From positions 585,501 through 649,500 of the forward strand of contig JANAVB010023997.1 in NCBI GenBank assembly GCA_029216955.1: 64,000 bases of DNA, in the 5' to 3' direction. Below, piece by piece: positions 45,684 to 58,927 of the stretch. Numbering within the stretch: position 1 is the first letter of the stretch; every line of letters starts with the position of its first letter. Position numbers and translations under genes: made by a program. Under the pieces are notes generated by a model, which was not told where the DNA came from, made no database searches, and worked only from the letters and a program-made list of their open reading frames with translations. Origin of the DNA: Iris pallida. Its lineage: Eukaryota > Streptophyta > Magnoliopsida > Asparagales > Iridaceae.

Positions 45684-48600
45684 TGTCACGACCCGTTACC
45701 CAAATTGTTGGGCCGGGCCGAGCCATGTCCAGCCTACGCTTGGTTAAAGCGTAGTAAACTGTTCTAAGAATAGACAATAAAGGATCTAAGCAGCTAACAG
45801 TTCTAAAATCATATTTAAAGTTCATCACAACACAGCATCTATAAGCGAAGGTAAACAAGTACAAACTTAATAATATACATCCAAATATCTAACTGGAGAC
45901 AAAGTCCAGTATCCAAAAATATGTACAGACCAAAATCTAAGTCTCAAAACATATGAAAGATAACTAAGCAAGGTTCCCCGCTGGGGCCTCTTCTGGAGCT
46001 AAGGCCAGGTCCTCAATACAGTACCATAATATGTATCATATAGCATATTCTCCTCAGAAAGTGAACCTAGACGGGAGCAAGTACAACCTCTACAACTAAA
46101 GTACTGAACATATAATGAAAGAGATGTACAACAAGAATCATGGTGTGATAAGTCTATAAAACAGGAAATACTGGAAAATATGGCCTCATGGTACAACTGG
46201 GATCACAGTATCATGGTAACATAGGGAACATGGCATATCATGGTTTAATTGGTTCTTTTTAGAAATGACAACATATAGTTTAAAAGTTTAAAACTGTAGT
46301 ATGTACGTGAATCGGTCAATAGGTGAATAGGATGTACAGCGGTACATATCAATTTTCTGATGTGAACATACGTATACATAACGGCATCAGTGTATATCCA
46401 TACATAAACGCGGGACCAGAACATACGGCAAGGTCATATATAGAATGGCACCGAGCGCGGTAAGTACATACGGAGAAGGGGGTCATGTTCACGTACAATA
46501 CTAACAGTTTTCCCTTAACCCGTTATTTAAACATGTGAGAGATACGAGAACAGTAAAAACATGTGGGAGATACTGGGAGCAGTATAAGCATGACAGGTAC
46601 TGGGAGCAGTATAAAACATGTGAATACTCGGAGCAGTATATAGTATAGTAAAATATGTACTGAGAACCAGTAAGAAGCATGTGAAGATATAAGAACTGTC
46701 CTAAGCATGGCAGGTACTGAAAGTAATACAACATGTGAAGATATAACTTGCTATCTCAAGGATCGGTATTTTAACAGGGTTAATACATGTTCTAGCATTA
46801 AAAGACAGTAAATGAGTTTGTAGATGTACTTGCCTCGAGCAAAGCAAGAATACTAGTACGAAGATATAGATGTCCAGTTTTCTGTCAATAATGATATACA
46901 AACTCAGTTCTAAGCTATGTTCAATAATACACTAGTGGTGTGACACGACTCCTAACTGGATACTAGCTAAGGGGGGACCTAGCATAAAAGTCTAATGTGG
47001 AGTGCCACTATACACAAACTAACTTCCTAGGGTCTTTACACTAGTGTAAGGTGAGGTCCAATACTATAATAACTCAAAACAACTCAAAACTTGCAAGTCG
47101 TAATTACTCTATAAATAAATCAAACTGTACACTAAGTTCCAACAATTTTTGAGATAGACAAAAAGCTCAAATATATATATAAAATAAAGTACCAAAATGA
47201 TCCTTGTTAATTATAGAAATTTATACTAATTTTTTTGGGATTTATAAACCTTCATAAATATTTATTAAAAATCAACAAACACATGAATCCTGAAAATGAG
47301 TTTTGTTTTCCCATTTTTATAAAATACCAAAAGTACTTATTAAATACTAGAAAAATTATAATAAATTATCTAAATTAACATAGTATTTAAATACAATTTT
47401 TCCTAGATTTTTATAGCAATTAAAATATATATAAAAATCTAAAAACAGAAAGTAACAATTTCTGGAAAAATAATTAATTATAAATTAAGGATAACACATA
47501 AACAAAATCTATAGATGTTGTCGGATGATAAAATAAATTTCACCAACGTGTCCAGAACGGTCAAATTAGCTAGGATAGCCTACCCATAAGTCCAATTTAG
47601 ACACAGGGGCAAAACGGTAATTTCAGGTCAAAATGATGTCCTCCGTTGGACACACTTTGCACCGAAAAACGTGTCAGGATAGAAGTCTACAAAACCTAGC
47701 AAATTATATGTCCACGAATCCAGAATGATGATACGAACCCAACGGTATGTCCAAAATGGAATTCCGATGTGCCGATCTCAAAATGATACGTTGACGCGGA
47801 CACTTGGTATTCGATTTGCACGGAAATGCGTGCCAGAGCAAATGTCTTCAAAACTCAGCAAATTATATGTCAACGAGTCCAGAATGACGATATGAACTCA
47901 ACGGTATATCTGGAATTGGATTCCGATGAGCCGATCTCAAAATGACCAGTTGACTCGAAAAGTGGGACCAGCTTTGCAATGAAATACGTGTCAGGGCCCA
48001 CGTTCTCCAAATGAAGCAAATTTTATATGAAAACATGCCAGAACGACGTCACGAGTCTACTGGTGGTGTCAGAAATTGAATCCGGAGTCCCGGGTTTAAA
48101 AACGGAATTTAACAAGTGTAAATTAAAGAATTCGGACGGCAAACTTTGGCGTCGAATTCGACCAACCGAACGTGCTTAAAATGAAACGAAACCTAAAGGA
48201 GACAAGAAGATGGTTATACCAGCTGCGCACAGGAACTGGTGGCGCACCAACCGGAGCTGCGACGACGAAGATACAAGCTGACGAAGTTGGCTCCACGAAA
48301 CTGTCCAAAAACAGTTCAATTTAAAACGTCAACTTGGTGGCCAGTTTTGAGGTATCAAACGACATAATTAACGGGCAAAAATTGACAGGAGTAAAGATGG
48401 ATATACCGAGATTGCGACGGAGCAAGGACTTCGCCGATCCAACGGTCGGATCTCCCAAAAATTGCGTGCGAAGTTGCTGCGACGGAGCGCACTTTCTGAG
48501 TTCAAAATGCGCGCGTCACGACGGGATTTCGACGTAAACGCACGAATAGCCTATGCGTCACGCCGGGGAGGAAGGCGGCGGCCAGGGGGCGTTCTCCGGA

Positions 48601-49191
48601 GGCTCGCGCACAGTCGGGGGTTCTCGTCGGCGGCGGCGGCCGGCCGCGGTGGCGCGCGCGGCGCGCGGTAGCGCAGCTACTGCGCATACTGCTGCTGCTT
48701 GCTGTCGCAGCTGCTGCTGGATGCTGCGGTTGCGCTGCGCAGGACCGGCCTGGCCGGGCACGGCGACGACAGCGGGGCCGTGGAGGCGATGGCGGGTGGT
48801 GGTGCATGGTGTTGGTGATAAAATAGTTGATGGTGGTGGTAGTAGAGGATGGTTAATGGTGGTGATGAAGAAGGAGGAGGAGGTGAAGTCGGGGAGGAGC
48901 ACGGGAGGAGGAGAGGGTGGCTATGGTGGTGTCGGCCACGAGGGAGTAGGGAAGGAGGCTGTTGAAATGGTGATGGTGGTGGTTTAGTTAGAGAAGAGAG
49001 AGAGAGAAATATGTATGTGTGTGTGTGTATTATAGAAAGAGAGTGAGAGAGTGAGAATAGAGAGAGAGAGAAGATATTTGAGAGAGGGAGAGAGAGAAGT
49101 CGGCCAATGATGGGGGGTGTTGTGCTGTAAAGGAGAGGGGGTGTGATGGGGTGTTGTGTGGAAGTAATAGGAGAGAGAGAGAGAGAGAGTT

Positions 49192-49278
<87 letters not shown>

Positions 49279-50108
49279 TATTTGTAAAGTGGAGAAAAAT
49301 TAGATATTTAAAATAGGGAAAATAGAAAAATTATGTGGGGTTTTTGGGCAGTCATGGGAGAACAACATGGGGCTTGGGTTCGAGTTCGGTCGAGCCGGGT
49401 CGGGTCAAAATCGAACCGGGTGCAATAATTAAATTAAAAATAGGAATTTATAATCATGGGAAAATAAATAATATGCGGGGACTCCAATAAATGGGACACA
49501 AGTTTCATGTGGGTAGTAGGCTTCATGTGGGCCACGTCCATACTTTGGGTCGCCTAGGTTGGATCGATGTCGGGTCCCGAAATTAAATTGGAAATTAAAT
49601 CAGGTTTCACGGTAGAAAATAAATCGGCCGAAATTGACCCGGAAGTTGTGCGAAGAAAATGGAGCACAAAATGAAGTGTCTGAGTGGGACACGAAGGTCA
49701 TGGGTGGAGAACGTCTCGAGTAGATCATTCATGAGAAGTTGGTTCTAAGAAAACGACTGGTCTCGTGCTTCTAAATTAAAAGTCACGGTAACGTGCAAAC
49801 GACGATCAAAGATAAAAGTGGGAATAATTATTCAACGATTAATCGGTCTAATTTGACCCGAAGTTACGCGATACAAAAAGAGCACAAGGGAACGAGTTCA
49901 AGTGGGACAGGATATATCAAACCGAAGATAATCTTGTCTACAACAAAACTCGTGAAGAGAGTTTACAGAGATTGGCATCCCTGACACTCTAGAAGTCAAA
50001 GTCACGAGAAAGTACATTAATGATCAAAACAATTAAATAATAAAATACTTATCAAAAATAATTCATTCAGAAAAATTTAAAATAGCCCTGAAATTCAGGG
50101 GGCTTACA
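45684..50108 (-). repeat. 5' LTR of LARD-like element
   Basis: Matches 39173-43653 along its length with scattered substitutions. It lacks a short stretch near 46071 (present at about 39562) and one GC-rich/GGT stretch near 48800. It has an extra AACTCAAAAC near 47085 and a different TA tract. Confidence 0.9.
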
Positions 50109-50113
50109 CTTAT

Positions 50114-50308
50114 CCTTCGGGATAATGCAGCGCTTTGCATCGATTCAACTCGATGCATTTCTTTGGGACAATGCAACTCTTCGCATCGACTTAGTTTGAT
50201 GCATTGCTTGGGACAACGTAACTCTCGAATCGATACATTTCATTCGATCAACGTGACTCTTTGAGTCAACGTCTCAGTGTAATGCATCGTGCGAAGCGGG
50301 ACATTACA
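50114..50308 (-). repeat. LTR of element X, right part
   Basis: Continues the X LTR after the LARD insertion. In minus sense the LTR starts TGTAATGTCCC at 50308, so the rejoined LTR would be about 2.29 kb. It holds short CGATGCATTTC / GGGACAA repeats. Confidence 0.6.
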
Positions 50309-52513
50309 GAATATACCACTCAAAATAAGGTTCGTCCTCGAACCAAAACCAACACTCTGATTAAGTGTTTTATAGATCGTTTCACGATCTCGTCCCACCA
50401 ATGTTGTTCAGTTTCACACTATCTTGTAAGCTTTTCATTAACATTTCAAAGTCTTTTCTGCAGCTCAATTTGAATTTTGTATACAACTCGATTTGGATCC
50501 GTACCTATATTCAGGGTGCCCCAAAGTTATATGTATTTTGACCAAGTCCAGTAGTAGCAAATTAGAATAAAGCTGACAGGTAATTTCAATCATATGCTTG
50601 CCATCACGTACTCCCTATCGGACTTATCTTTAGCAACTATTCTCGAAATTTTATCGCACATGTATATTCGATACATACGTGATTCATTCAATAAAGCACT
50701 GCACGCGACGCGATTCAAATCGCATTTCTCGTTTCATATGTTCGTATGGACTATCAACTCTATGCGTCGCGTCGAGCTGTCGCGTATCCGATCGCAATGA
50801 TCCTCTACATTGTCTTGCGTTTGAAATCGCTATCCAACTATTTTCGATGTCTGGCTATGCAACTTATCTCGATATAATTTCCCTTGCTGACTTGCAAATG
50901 CATCAACATTTAGGGCTACGCTTGCTAGGTTACTTACCTAGACACCGTGCTTAAATTCTTCCGATGCAACTTTAAATTGACATTGCACAAAGGCTACAAT
51001 CTATCTGACACAAAAGTTTACATCGAGGCAACGGTGCTCAAGGCAACAATCGCTTTGACTCAAAGTTTCTATGATGCATCTTACGTTCGATTCCTAACGA
51101 GTATAAATTTACTATCCAAACTCCTAACTTATCCGTCTCGCAATATCGAATATAAGTTCGATTCACGCAAGCTCAATTGCAAGGTGAATCCAAATCTAAT
51201 GACATAACTCGTAAGTCATTCTCATATCGTTCTCTCTCATGCATAGCACAATTCTCACAATCGCCTATCCAAATCACCAAGTACGTTGATGAATTTCTAG
51301 TTCGATCGTAGACCAACATAACCATTCAAGCATTCATCCGACGAATACTCAAAATCTAGCTACATCATTCTCAATCGAAAGCTGTTCCAACAATTTTTGA
51401 TCGCCTAGACTTATCGTCAACATGCACCACATTATATTTGTTATCGATACAATCTCATATGCGATATCGCATGGGTCATCTTACGGTCTGTAACATTCAA
51501 TTTGATTTGGCGGTCATGTCTTCTAGGGTCAGTTGCCCCGAAGCTATATTCGATAATTATTGATCATCATCGAAGGACAGTTACTACGAACCATGCTATA
51601 TCTTAATTCAGAGCCAAATCACGTTCCGACGATTTCTATGCGACTACCCAACTTCGAACAAAACTATTTTTATCGGTGCAACTAATGTGCAACTATCCTC
51701 CGAGTAAAGTCATGCACTACCGTCGATGATTCTACAATTTATGAAACATCTACTCGAATTGAGTTCGAGTCTATCTTATTTACGGTCGACACAAGTGATG
51801 CTATATGCATCGAACGATCGTCGACGACTTACAGTCTCATCTTAATCAATCACAAAGTTCATGATCAACCAGTTCGTTCATTCTCGTATTGTTATTTACA
51901 AAATTTTGATAGCACGAGGCACACTCCATTTTGTATTTTTACATCACGCTTATGTTTCATTAAGTATCGATCTCGATACGTCGTATCAGTTTCGACAGTG
52001 TAAGGGTCAACTTTGATTCTGTTTCAACGCCGACAACTTGTATTGCATACATCCAAGTTCTCCATAAATATTTATGTACGTCTCGAATCGTTGCATTCCG
52101 TTATACTTCGATCGCGTAACCAAGTTACTAATTTTTTGACGTTGTGCCCTCGAGTCATGCAATCGTGCCCTATAAGTTTCATATGACTTTATCATGCTTA
52201 CAGTGAGTCTCGTCTCGACATAACCTACTATCTTTCTTAGGCACGGCTATTCGAATCAACCAATGTTTTCATCGAAATCGGAAGTCGTGCGATTCGATTA
52301 CACTTTGCATCGGCTAACATTTCTATCGAGATTGCAAGTCATGCGATTCGATTACCATTCGCGTATTCTAACATTTTTGTCGAGATCGTAAGTCATACAA
52401 TTTGATTATAATTTTTTATTGCCCAACATTTTTATTGAGATCGCAAGTCGTGCGACCCGTTTATAACTTTAAGTTTTCTATCGGATCAATCTGATTCTAC
52501 CTCAAGGCATAAT
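50309..52513 (-). other. Internal region of element X, no coding seen
   Basis: It begins (minus sense, next to the LTR) with GGTTCGAGGACGAACC, a variant of the pre-polypurine motif of the other Ty3 elements here. The remaining 2.2 kb has no gag or pol motif. About four 64-bp degenerate repeats (GAGATCGCAAGTCGTGCGA, TTCGATTA, CTAACATTT) lie at about 52268-52480. It is interrupted at 52514 by Tekay-like element 2. Confidence 0.5.
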
Positions 52514-53338
52514 TGTAACGTCCCAGAACCAGAATACTGGAGAGCGGGGGCGTACATAGCCAGCTACGTATAGTGAAGTGCAACCCACCTCGCTATACGG
52601 TCACGGCTGTCGAGATACATGGGGGTTTAACTACAAGCCAACAGTCTCCTATGGTCATGAACAAGCCTATTATCTCAATCTCAAGCAAGCAATAATAGTT
52701 ACAAGATGTCAGAACACCAAATATATAATAGCAAGGCGTCCCATACATTACATATTGGATGATCATGAAGCTAGTCATACAAAATGTCAAGACTAGCAAG
52801 AGTTCAGTCGTACATGATCAACCCTAGGATCTGTCAATCATGTTACAGCCCGTAGGCAGACAGTAAGTAAAGGTGCAATCGAGCTAACACGTGCTCGTCG
52901 GCTAAATGCCTCAAAAGAATAATTTTACAATAAAGTGGGAGGACAAAAAGAAACCCACTCATTGCCAGGGTTACGCCTGGTGGTCACCATCTGGCTGGAA
53001 GTTAGGTGGATGCTCTGGTGCTGCTCCGATATCTGGCCACACAAAACCAGCTGGATCAAACCCTAGAAAGAGCAAGTGCCACAAATGAGGCTTCACTTAG
53101 GAACTAAAACCAGCATATCACAATAAAATATTAAGATAATAAATAAAGAACTGATAATAGTAGAGATAACAACAGTAAACTGAGTACGAGGAAACCATTC
53201 AAGTAGCCAGGTCACAACCCTTAAACCAAACAAGGACCGGGGTTGCAGTCCTTCACCTGAATAGAAACCCGTCTCAAATACTATTGGTACAGTGAAGACA
53301 ATAAACGAAAAGAGGACACAGAACTGCTCCGAAAGCCA

Positions 53339-53379
53339 GGTTACAACCCTTAAACCAAACAAGGACCGGGGTTGTAACC
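53339..53379 (-). other. Conserved LTR dyad, tandem copy
   Basis: GGTTACAACCC and GGGTTGTAACC arms with a 19-nt loop. A second perfect copy is at 53535-53575 and a decayed one at 53210-53250. The 5' LTR has the same set (61245-61285, 61441-61481 and a decayed copy near 61120). Confidence 0.75.
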
Positions 53380-54531
53380 CTTCGCCTGAACAGAACTGGA
53401 CCCCTGATCTTTATTGTTAAAGCCAGTATAAATAATTAATCATGCTGTTGAAGTAAGGTAAAACATGACGAGCTTGGCATGGGGTGCAATAAGACAATAA
53501 ATGAAGAGAGGACACAGAACTGCTCCGGGAGCCAGGTTACAACCCTTAAACCAAACAAGGACCGGGGTTGTAACCCTTCACCTGAACAGAACTGGACCCC
53601 TGATCGTTATTGTTAGGACAAGCACAATTAATCATGTCATGTCACAATCTTGTACAGGATCGGAACAAGACTAAGCTGGGATAAACTCCATCCAATCAAT
53701 CACAACCAATCAAGAGTACGGCTTGATACTTTTAACTAACTAGGGTTGTCACAGGCCTAGTTACTAGCAAGATGCAATGAGATTATCCTAACAGCCACAA
53801 GCCCTGCAGACCATCCGGTTATCTAGGTCGAATGTCCGTTTATGGAGAATGCAACACGTGACTGTGTGCTAGAAATGTGCCCTACTCGTCGGTAGGCTAT
53901 AAGTCCACTTAATGCGCCCAGATAACGGGATTGCCTGTAGCTGGAAATCTCTTCATGTCTACTGAATTATTCTAGTTTATTAGCCTTAGTCAATTACTTT
54001 AGGTATCCCTGACCGTGGTACTCAGGGATCCCTGTCCTAGACATGATGCAAATATTACCGGTTTATTTTGTACAAACACAATCACCCACGATGTCCAGGC
54101 CATTCAATTCTGTCACGACATGCTAGCCGTCGCAACCGCATTCGAGATATATATCATGTCAAATTCACTGTCAAGAGTGCGCCACGACGGGTCACTATCA
54201 TGTCATGCCATTATTTAAAATTAACATTTAACCTGGTATAAGCGTGTATGCAATAACTAAATATAAACAGGGTGCAAGAGTTGTGGAGGAATCATGCGGC
54301 TCAGGGAGACGGGGCATAACTTCCACATACGAACTTAAAATGAGGTGCTCTAGAGATATTCGGAAAGGCAAGACAAAGATCTAAAACTTTCATGTTTTAA
54401 GTTTTTCGAAATTTTGGCTAGAAAATAGCTTAACTTGGCAAAAATAGTCATTCTGTGCACTTTTTATGCCAAAAATTCAATTCTGCATAAAATACGAAAA
54501 AGGGGAGGGTTCTAGCATAAAATTTCACATT

Positions 54532-54790
54532 CTGGGTACCATCCAGCATAAAATACGCAATTTTAGGGTTCCCTGCGTAAAAGCTTACATTCTGGATGAT
54601 ATCCAACATAAAATACGCAATTCCAGGGTTCCCTGCGTAAAATCTTACATTCTGGATGATATCCAGCGTAAAATACGCAATTCCAGGGTTCCCTGCATAA
54701 AATCTTACATTCTGGATGAAATCCAGCGTAAAATACGCAATTCCATACATTCTGGATGAAATCCAGCGTAAAATACGCAATTCCAGGATT
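54532..54790. repeat. 60-bp tandem array in LTR of element 2 (3' copy)
   Basis: Units contain TTCCCTGCGTAAAATCTTAC, ATTCTGGATGATATCCAGCG and TAAAATACGCAATTCCAGGG. About four and a half units; one has lost 26 bp near 54746. The 5' LTR copy (about 62440-62735) has five full units. Confidence 0.9.
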
Positions 54791-55420
54791 CCTTGTAAAA
54801 AATCTTACTCAGCCGACATGAAAAATCCAGAAAACTTGTTTTGGCCATAAATACTTCATTTTAACTCGAAATGAGGTGAATCAAAAACCAAATTCACACG
54901 AAATTTCGTGCTCTTGCTCATGGAACTATTAGTTTTCGAAAATAACATGTTTTAGTATATCAAAACTAAGAAAACTCCATGAAGTAAAAGTTATAAAGTA
55001 GATCTAGAAGAATCTATCCATCAAAATTAAAAACTCCAAGTTCTAAAGAGGCTTATAATCATATAAAGAAGAGAATGGAACAATAAAACTTGAGATCCAT
55101 CATGAAGCAAGTTGCACTTGCCTAAGCTCTCTCTCTCTCCCTCCTAGTGGTTGAAGAAGTAATGGTGGAGAGTAAATAAAGAAGGAAGGAAAAATAATGA
55201 TGAGAGAGAAAAGGAAGGAGTTATAAATAAGGAGAGTGGTGGTAGGTAGGAGGGTTCACCTTTGGTTCATGATGAACCAAGCAAACCAAGCCAAGCCGAA
55301 CCAACCCAAGAATAAACCAATCAATGAAATACTAGAATAAACCAAGCGGTGAGACTTGCAATATGGGTCAAATTACGTATACGTATACTAAGATACGTAA
55401 TACGAACCACAGGCATTACA

Positions 55421-55610
55421 ACGCTACCCACCTTAAAATAATTCTGTCCTCGGAATTTAATTAAGAGGCTAGAGGGACAAGAACAAGTTATACTATTCAT
55501 AGGCAAGCTATACTAATCAAGCAATTAATTAATTATTCATGCAAGAAAAGAATCGAAGGCATGAGGCATAAGAAAGATATTATACCTCACGAGTCAAACA
55601 GGTCGGGATA
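55421..55610 (-). other. 3' untranslated end, pre-PPT motif and polypurine tract of element 2
   Basis: Minus sense TTCCGAGGACAGAATTATTT then AAGGTGGGTAGCGT directly before the LTR, matching element 1 and the LARD. The rest is non-coding. Confidence 0.7.
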
Positions 55611-56252
55611 TCACGATCGGATATCATCCTCACGCTCCCATGTTGACTCACCCAAAGAGTGATGACCCCAAGCAACTCGGACTAACTTGATAGTCTTGTT
55701 CTTGAGTATCTTCTTTCTTCGGTCCAATATAGACACGGGCCTCTCCTCATACGAAAGGTTGGTACCAACAACCAATTCTGATTGATCCATGATGTGGCTC
55801 GGGTCCGGGATATACCGTCGCAGTTGAGATACATAGAACACGTTATGCACCTCACGTAGCGACGGTGGAAGAGCGAGACGATAGGATACATCACCTACTC
55901 GCTCCAGAATATCGAACGATCCTATATACCGAGGACTAAGCTTTTCCCGTACGCCGAAACGAATGACGGCACGGTTAGGCGAGATCCTCAGGAATACATG
56001 GTCGCCGATAGAAAATTCAAGGGGACGCCGATGAGAATCGGCCCAATGGCACTGACGATCTTGTGCAACGCGAAAATGATCTCTAACTCTTCTGACCACC
56101 TCAACTGTTTGAGTGACCAACTCGGGACCAAGCATCTGCCTTTCTCCAACATCGTCCCATGCTAGTGGGGATCTGCACTTCCTACCATACAGTGCCTCGA
56201 ACGGTGCCATCTGGATGCTAGCTTGGAAACTGTTGTTGTACGAGAACTCCAC
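55611..56252 (-). pseudogene. Integrase C-terminus with chromodomain-like tail (element 2)
   Basis: It starts EFSYNNSFQASIQMAPFEAL, then YGRKCRSPLAWDDVGERQML. The integrase C-terminal GPY-like region follows (FLRISPNRAVIRFGVREKLS, PRYIGSFDILERVGDVSYRL, LREVHNVFYVSQLRRYIPDP). The tail ERPVSILDRRKKILKNKTIK, LVRVAWGHHSLGESTWERED resembles a chromodomain, thought to steer insertion to chromatin. The frame is open here for 213 codons. This is the part that element 1 has deleted. Confidence 0.85.
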
Positions 56253-57146
56253 CAGGTGCAGGTGATCTTCCTACGAACCGCCGAAGTCAAGCGTACAAGA
56301 TCTCAATATATCTTCAAGAGTCTGGATCGTGCGTTCTGACTGGCCATCTGTCTGTGGGTGATATGCTGAGCTAAACTGGAGGTGAGTTCCCAAACTCTCT
56401 TGCAGACTACGTCAAAAGTGCGACGTAAATCTCGAATCTCTGTCCGAGGTGATACTGACTGGTACTCCGTGCAATCTGACAATCTGTCGAAGATACATCT
56501 CCGCTAGCTGAGCCATCGACTGACCAACTCTGAATAGAAGAAAGTGGGCCACCTTCGTGAGCCGGTCAACTATAACCCAAATAACATCTCGACCAGCAGG
56601 GGATCTAGGTAATCCAGTCACAAAATCCATGGTTATATGCTCCCACTTCCATTCTGGAATTGGCAAGGGCTGAAGAAGTCCTGCTGGCCTCTGATGTTCA
56701 GCCTTAACCTATTGGCAAACCAAATACCGAGAGACAAACCGAGCTATCTCCCTCTTCATGCCATTCCACCAAAGGTGCTGACGGATATCTCGGTACATCT
56801 TTGCGCCACCGGGATGAATCGAATACTGAGAACTGTGAGCTTCGGTCATAACTTTCTGTCTGATATCTCCACTAGGTACACAAAGACGCTTACCATGTCG
56901 AAGTGTACCGTCCTCATGAATGCATAATTCTGGTCTTCGCCCTGCTATACATTCTGTCCTAAGCCGCTGAAGCTTAGAATCAGAGGACTGAGCTATCTTG
57001 ATTCTCTCAACTATACTGGACTGAACTTGCATGCTGGTCGTCAATGCCACGCTGGTAGGAAGGACAACTTCTATACCCATCTTCTGAAGATCTGCTAATA
57101 ATTCTGGTTGTGCTGTCAAAAAGTAAACTTCGGCTTTCCTGCTCAA
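56253..57146 (-). pseudogene. Integrase zinc region and core (element 2)
   Basis: Zinc region: EAHSSQYSIHPGGAKMYRDI, then FVSRYLVCQ. A stop lies at 56709-56711, where element 1 has Gln. Core: [54 protein letters not shown] stop at 56412-56414 stands where element 1 has Trp. Then [17 protein letters not shown] and another stop in GGS-EDHLHL, again at a Trp position. The D-D-E residues are still visible. Confidence 0.85.
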
Positions 57147-57445
57147 TGCATCTGCAACAACGTTGGCCTTCCCAGGATGGTACTACAGGTTGACATCATA
57201 ATCCACAAGCAGCTCTAGCCATCTCCTCTGACGCATGTTAAGATCCTTCTGAGTGAACACATACTTCAGGCTCTTGTGATCGGTGAAAATCTCCACCCTA
57301 TCTATATACAAGTAGTGTCTCCAAAGCTTTAGCGCAAACACCACGGCTGCCAGCTCCAAGTCGTGGGTTGGGTAATTCCTCTCATGATCACGAAGTTGTC
57401 GTGACGCATAAGCTATTACCTTCCCATGTTGCATCAAAATACATC
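57147..57445 (-). pseudogene. RNase H (element 2)
   Basis: [54 protein letters not shown] and the junction to [15 protein letters not shown], with a stop after VNL where element 1 has Gln. A frameshift at about 57445 separates it from the RT frame (the RT frame runs off into [11 protein letters not shown]), and another stop lies in the ASG-DLGC motif. Confidence 0.85.
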
Positions 57446-58927
57446 CTAAATCTCAGCCTGAAGCATCAATCCTCCGGTCCCATTTGGAAGTGTGAGAATG
57501 GGTGCTGTCATCAAGCCTCGCTTCAACTTCTCAAAAGAATCCTGACATTCTGATGTCCAAGCAAACTGCACATCCTTGCGGGTTAACTGCGTCAGTGGTG
57601 CTGAAATCCGAGCGAAGTCCGAAACAAATCGCCGGTAGTAGCCGGCCAATCCAAGAAAACTATGAACTTCTGCAACTGTGCTGGGCACTGGCCACGTTTC
57701 GATAGCCACGATCTTCTGGGGATCCACTTCTACTCCTCCTCTGGTGATGATATGACCTAAGTACGAAATGCGATCGAGCCAAAACTTGTATTTACTGAAC
57801 TTGGCATACAACTGGTGCTCTCGGAGAATCTGGAGGACAACTCTGAGATGCGGCTCATGCTCCGCTTCACTATTGCTATAAACTAGGATGTCGTCTATGA
57901 ACACAATCATGAATTGATCCAAATAAGGCATAAAGATGCGATTCATGAGGTCCATGAATACAGCCGGCGCATTGGTTGCTCCAAATGGCATAACAAGGAA
58001 CTCCCAATGTCCATATCTAGACGTGAATGCCGTCTTCGGGATGTCCTGCTCTCTGACTCTGATCTGGTGGTACCCTGACCGCAAATCTATCTTCGAGAAT
58101 ACTGCTGCTCCTCTGAGTTGATCAAACAAATCATCTATCCTTGGAAGAGGATATATGTTCTTGATTGTTACTGAGTTCAAGGTACGATAGTCAACACATA
58201 ATCTAGACGTACCATCCTTCTTTTTCACAAGAAGTATCAGGGATCCCCAAGGCGATCCACTAGCACGAATGGATCCTTTGGTCCAGAGTTCTTCAATCAT
58301 TTTGTACAATATCTCCAATTCTGACGGCGCCATCCTGTAGACTCTTTCTGACACAGGGGCGGTCCCGGGGATCAAGTCTATGGTGAACTCGATCTCTCGC
58401 TCTGGCGGCATTCCTGGGAGCTCTTCTGGGAAAACATCTGGAAACTCCTCAACGATTCGGGGTAACTGCACTGCTGCTACTGCCATCCGCAATACGGGAG
58501 GAGAAGGTTCAACTTCACCTCGGGAAAAAGAAAACTCCGGCCCGCCTGGGATGCTAAAAATAACCCTGCCAATATGGCAATCTATCCTCACATACTGGTC
58601 CCTCAACCAATCCATCCCTAAGACCACATCATAATCGGCCATCGAGAATTCTATTAACCTAGCGGGAAACTCTCTACCGCTAACTACGACCCGACACGAG
58701 GAAAACACTCTATCTACTTCCACAAGACCGTTACCAGTAAGTATATTGAGCCTTACTGATAATGACTCGGGTTCTAGTCCTATCCGTGTCGCGAATCGTG
58801 CAGACATAAATGAATGCGAGGCACCAGAATCAAATAATATTGAAGCTGGAAGGGTGTTGACGAGAATAGTACCTGCCACTACCTCACCGGGTGCTATTCC
58901 TTCCTCTCCCATGGTCAAGGCCAGCAC
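57446..58927 (-). pseudogene. Protease and reverse transcriptase (element 2)
   Basis: A 493-codon open stretch. Protease: [20 protein letters not shown] with an intact Asp-Ser-Gly, then [98 protein letters not shown] and the active site [14 protein letters not shown]. Thumb: [20 protein letters not shown] and [20 protein letters not shown]. It ends in a frameshift at the RNase H start. It is the best preserved enzymatic stretch in the window. Confidence 0.9.

Larger units (their letters stand above)
52514..55420 (-). repeat. 3' LTR of Tekay-like element 2
   Basis: Minus sense: starts TGTAATGCCTGTG (55420), ends GGGACGTTACA (52514). Homologous to LTR 1 of the plus-strand element at both ends. 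It contains three dyad copies (53210-53250 degenerate, 53339-53379, 53535-53575) and a 60-bp tandem array (54532-54790). A TATTTATAAC near 55222 (minus sense) may be the TATA region. Confidence 0.9.

Noticed and set aside
54448..54780. Repeat protein with YFTLD-IQNVRFYAGNPGIA units (also 62357-62734)
   Set aside because: It is a translation of the 60-bp LTR array, open on both strands because the unit length is a multiple of three.
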